From Candidatus Nanopelagicales bacterium (GTDB lineage: Bacteria; Actinomycetota; Actinomycetes; S36-B12), in contig JALQSY010000097.1 in NCBI GenBank assembly GCA_023264215.1, positions 1-6,462 on the forward strand: DNA of 6,462 bases, given 5' to 3'. The notes below the pieces were generated by a model that saw only the letters and a program-made list of their open reading frames with translations, was not told the DNA's origin and ran no database searches. The position numbers and the translations under genes are program-made. Of the stretch, positions 4,577-6,462 are shown piece by piece (the stretch's first letter is position 1; every line of letters begins with the position of its first letter).

Positions 4577-6462
4577 ATGGAAGCGCCGACCGGCCCGGTC
4601 CGGCCCGACGTGGATGGTGCTGCCGTCCCCCCGGGTCCCCCCGGCGACCCCCTCGTGGGCACCCTGGTCGATGGCCGCTACGAGATCGTCTCGCGCATCG
4701 CACGCGGGGGCATGGCCACCGTCTACGAGGCCATCGACACCCGCCTGGACCGCACCGTCGCGCTGAAGATGATGAGCCCCGCCCTCGCCGAGGACCCCGG
4801 CTTCGTCACGCGCTTCCGCCGCGAGGCTCGCGCGGCCGCCCAGCTGAGCCATCCCCACGTCGTCGCCGTCTTCGACCAGGGCGAGGCCGGCGGGCTGCCC
4901 TACCTCGCGATGGAGTACGTCTCGGGGCGCACCCTGCGCGACGTGCTCCGCGACTACGGCGCCCTCACCCCGGAGCAGGCGCTGACGATCCTCGACCCGG
5001 TCCTCGAGGCCCTCGCCGCAGCTCACGATGCCGGCTTCGTGCACCGCGACATCAAGCCGGAGAACATCCTCATCTCCGACGACGGCAGAGTGAAGGTGAC
5101 CGACTTCGGGCTGGCGCGCGCGGTGAGCAACACCACGACCGCCACCCAGGGGATGATCATCGGCACCGTCGCGTACCTGTCTCCCGAGCACGTGGAGCGC
5201 GGCGACGCAGATGCGCGCTCCGACGTCTACGGCGCGGGCATCTGCCTGTTCGAGATGGTGACGGGCCAGGTCCCGTTCGCCGCCGAGAGCGCGATCACGG
5301 TGGCCTACCAGCACGTCAATGCCGACGTACCCGTTCCTTCGTCCCTGCGGCCCACGATCCCCCCGGACGTCGACGCGCTCGTCGCCACCGCGACGAGGCG
5401 CGACCCGGACCTGCGCTACCCCGACTGCCGGGCGTTCCTCGCCGACGTACGCCGTGTGCGGCGCACCCTGCCGCCACCGCAGCCGCTGAGCAAGGACACG
5501 CAGGACACGCTCATCGTGCCGGCGGACATGGTGGCCGCGGTGGTTGCGGGCGAGGCCGCGACCCCCGCCGTGACCGTCCGTCCCCTCGCGCCCGGCGAGG
5601 GCGGGGGTGGACGCAAGCCCCCGAAGCGCCGACGTGGGCGCGGCTGGCTCGTCGCCATCACCTTGCTCATCCTCGCCGTGGGCGCCGCGGCATTCGGCGG
5701 CTGGTACCTCGCGGCGGGACCGGGCAAGCAGGCGACGGTGCCCGGGATCATCGGCATGGACGAGGCGGCGGCCACCGCGGCGCTCCAGCAGGCGGGCCTG
5801 CGACTGCAGGTCGGCGGCGAGGAGTTCAGCGAGACGATCGCGCCCGGCCTGATCATCTCCAGCGACCCCGAGCCCGGTGCGGGCGTGGCGGCCGACTCCG
5901 TTGTCTCCGTCGTGCTCTCGCGCGGCCCGGAGCGCTACGCCGTGCCCGATGTGCGCGGCGAGCCGCTGGCCGCGGCCCAGAGCGCGATCGCCGAGGCGAG
6001 CCTGGCGGTGGGCGTCATCACCGAGGAGTGGGACGCACAGATCCCCGAGGGATCGGTCGTGTCGAGCGACCCCGAGGTCGGCGCGGAGCTGAAGTCCGGC
6101 GCCCTGGTCAACCTCATCGTGTCCAAGGGGCCCAAGCCCGTGAAGCTGCCGGGCCTCGCCGGCGTCGAGGTGGGCGAGGCCACCGCTCAGCTCGAGGCGG
6201 CCGGTCTGGTCGTGACGACGACGGAGGAATTCTCGACCGAGTTCGCCACCGGCCTGGTCGTGTCGAGTTCGCCCGGCAAGGGCGAGCGCGTGCCGGTCGG
6301 CAGCACCGTGGCGCTCGTCGTATCCAAGGGGCCGCCGCCGGTCGAGGTGCCGTACCTGATCGATATGAAGCGCGACGACGCCGTCTACGTCCTGCAGCAG
6401 CTCGGCCTCAACGTCGACATCAACGAGCCGCCGTTCACCCCGCTCAACCGCGTCATCTCGCA
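4577..6462 (+). CDS. PASTA-domain serine/threonine protein kinase, PknB/PknL type (3' truncated by window)
   Basis: 628 codons are visible, open to the window end. The N-terminal Hanks-type kinase domain (about 35-295) has the Gly-rich loop ARGGMATVY (42-50), ATP-anchoring K64, helix-C E83, catalytic HRDIKPEN (156-163, D158), DFG (176-178), a Thr-rich activation loop TTTAT (186-190) likely to be autophosphorylated, and GTVAYLSPE (196-204). All catalytic residues are present, so it should be active. A Lys/Arg-rich juxtamembrane stretch (347-355) precedes one transmembrane helix (about 356-380). Outside the cell follow PASTA repeats at about 386-451, 454-519 and 522-586, with a fourth from 589 cut by the window. 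Family members sense muropeptides or lipid II and control cell-wall growth and division. ATG 4577 follows a good -10 and gives a normal N-terminus, with a short Pro-rich leader before the kinase domain. Closeness to mptB recalls M. tuberculosis pknL (Rv2176), but orthology is inferred. Confidence 0.93.
   Translation, partial: MEAPTGPVRPDVDGAAVPPGPPGDPLVGTLVDGRYEIVSRIARGGMATVYEAIDTRLDRTVALKMMSPALAEDPGFVTRFRREARAAAQLSHPHVVAVFDQGEAGGLPYLAMEYVSGRTLRDVLRDYGALTPEQALTILDPVLEALAAAHDAGFVHRDIKPENILISDDGRVKVTDFGLARAVSNTTTATQGMIIGTVAYLSPEHVERGDADARSDVYGAGICLFEMVTGQVPFAAESAITVAYQHVNADVPVPSSLRPTIPPDVDALVATATRRDPDLRYPDCRAFLADVRRVRRTLPPPQPLSKDTQDTLIVPADMVAAVVAGEAATPAVTVRPLAPGEGGGGRKPPKRRRGRGWLVAITLLILAVGAAAFGGWYLAAGPGKQATVPGIIGMDEAAATAALQQAGLRLQVGGEEFSETIAPGLIISSDPEPGAGVAADSVVSVVLSRGPERYAVPDVRGEPLAAAQSAIAEASLAVGVITEEWDAQIPEGSVVSSDPEVGAELKSGALVNLIVSKGPKPVKLPGLAGVEVGEATAQLEAAGLVVTTTEEFSTEFATGLVVSSSPGKGERVPVGSTVALVVSKGPPPVEVPYLIDMKRDDAVYVLQQLGLNVDINEPPFTPLNRVIS

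Noticed and set aside
4481..5314. A 277-codon minus-strand open frame over the kinase domain
   Set aside because: It lies antisense to a kinase with all catalytic motifs intact and shows only low-complexity Val/Asp/Gly/His-rich composition with no recognisable family.
1..6462. tRNA, rRNA, CRISPR array, transposase or prophage genes
   Set aside because: Nothing resembling any of these was seen; apart from the intergenic gaps 581-759 and 4485-4576 the window is fully coding.

Overview
The window is a GC-rich, densely coded piece of an actinobacterial chromosome. High-GC third codon positions, GTG starts, probable leaderless or near-leaderless starts and the gene set all fit this. The genus cannot be told from the sequence; a pigmented Micrococcales or Propionibacteriales-type organism is plausible, but that is inference.

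Left part (2-3229, plus strand): the 3' end of a CrtI-type phytoene desaturase (crtI), a 179-bp intergenic region with an unusually strong nested inverted repeat, a polytopic membrane protein of the MptB/'carotene biosynthesis associated membrane protein' family, and a phytoene synthase (crtB) whose start overlaps the end of the mptB-like gene. Middle part (3155-4484, minus strand): three tightly coupled genes, transcribed in the order F420-type PPOX-fold oxidoreductase, then two small three-helix proteins that together form a heteromeric lycopene cyclase (CrtYc/CrtYd or CrtYe/CrtYf type). The last cyclase gene runs 75 bp into the 3' end of crtB on the opposite strand. Right part (4577-6462, plus strand): a divergently transcribed PASTA-domain Ser/Thr protein kinase of the PknB/PknL type, cut by the window end within its fourth PASTA repeat.

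Together CrtB (2 GGPP to phytoene), CrtI (phytoene to lycopene) and the split cyclase (cyclisation of lycopene or of a C50 derivative) form most of a carotenoid pathway. The GGPP synthase, and any lycopene elongase, would have to lie outside the window. The MptB-like protein between crtI and crtB probably uses polyprenyl-phosphate-mannose for lipomannan-type glycan synthesis, so two isoprenoid-dependent envelope pathways share this locus. An mptB-like gene close to a pknL-like kinase recalls the Rv2174-Rv2176 region of Mycobacterium tuberculosis.

I see no RNA genes, CRISPR, transposase or phage genes. Most of the window is recognisable biology and I do not see a clearly new system. The least explained element is the nested inverted repeat at 599-674 with its flanking 13-bp direct repeats.
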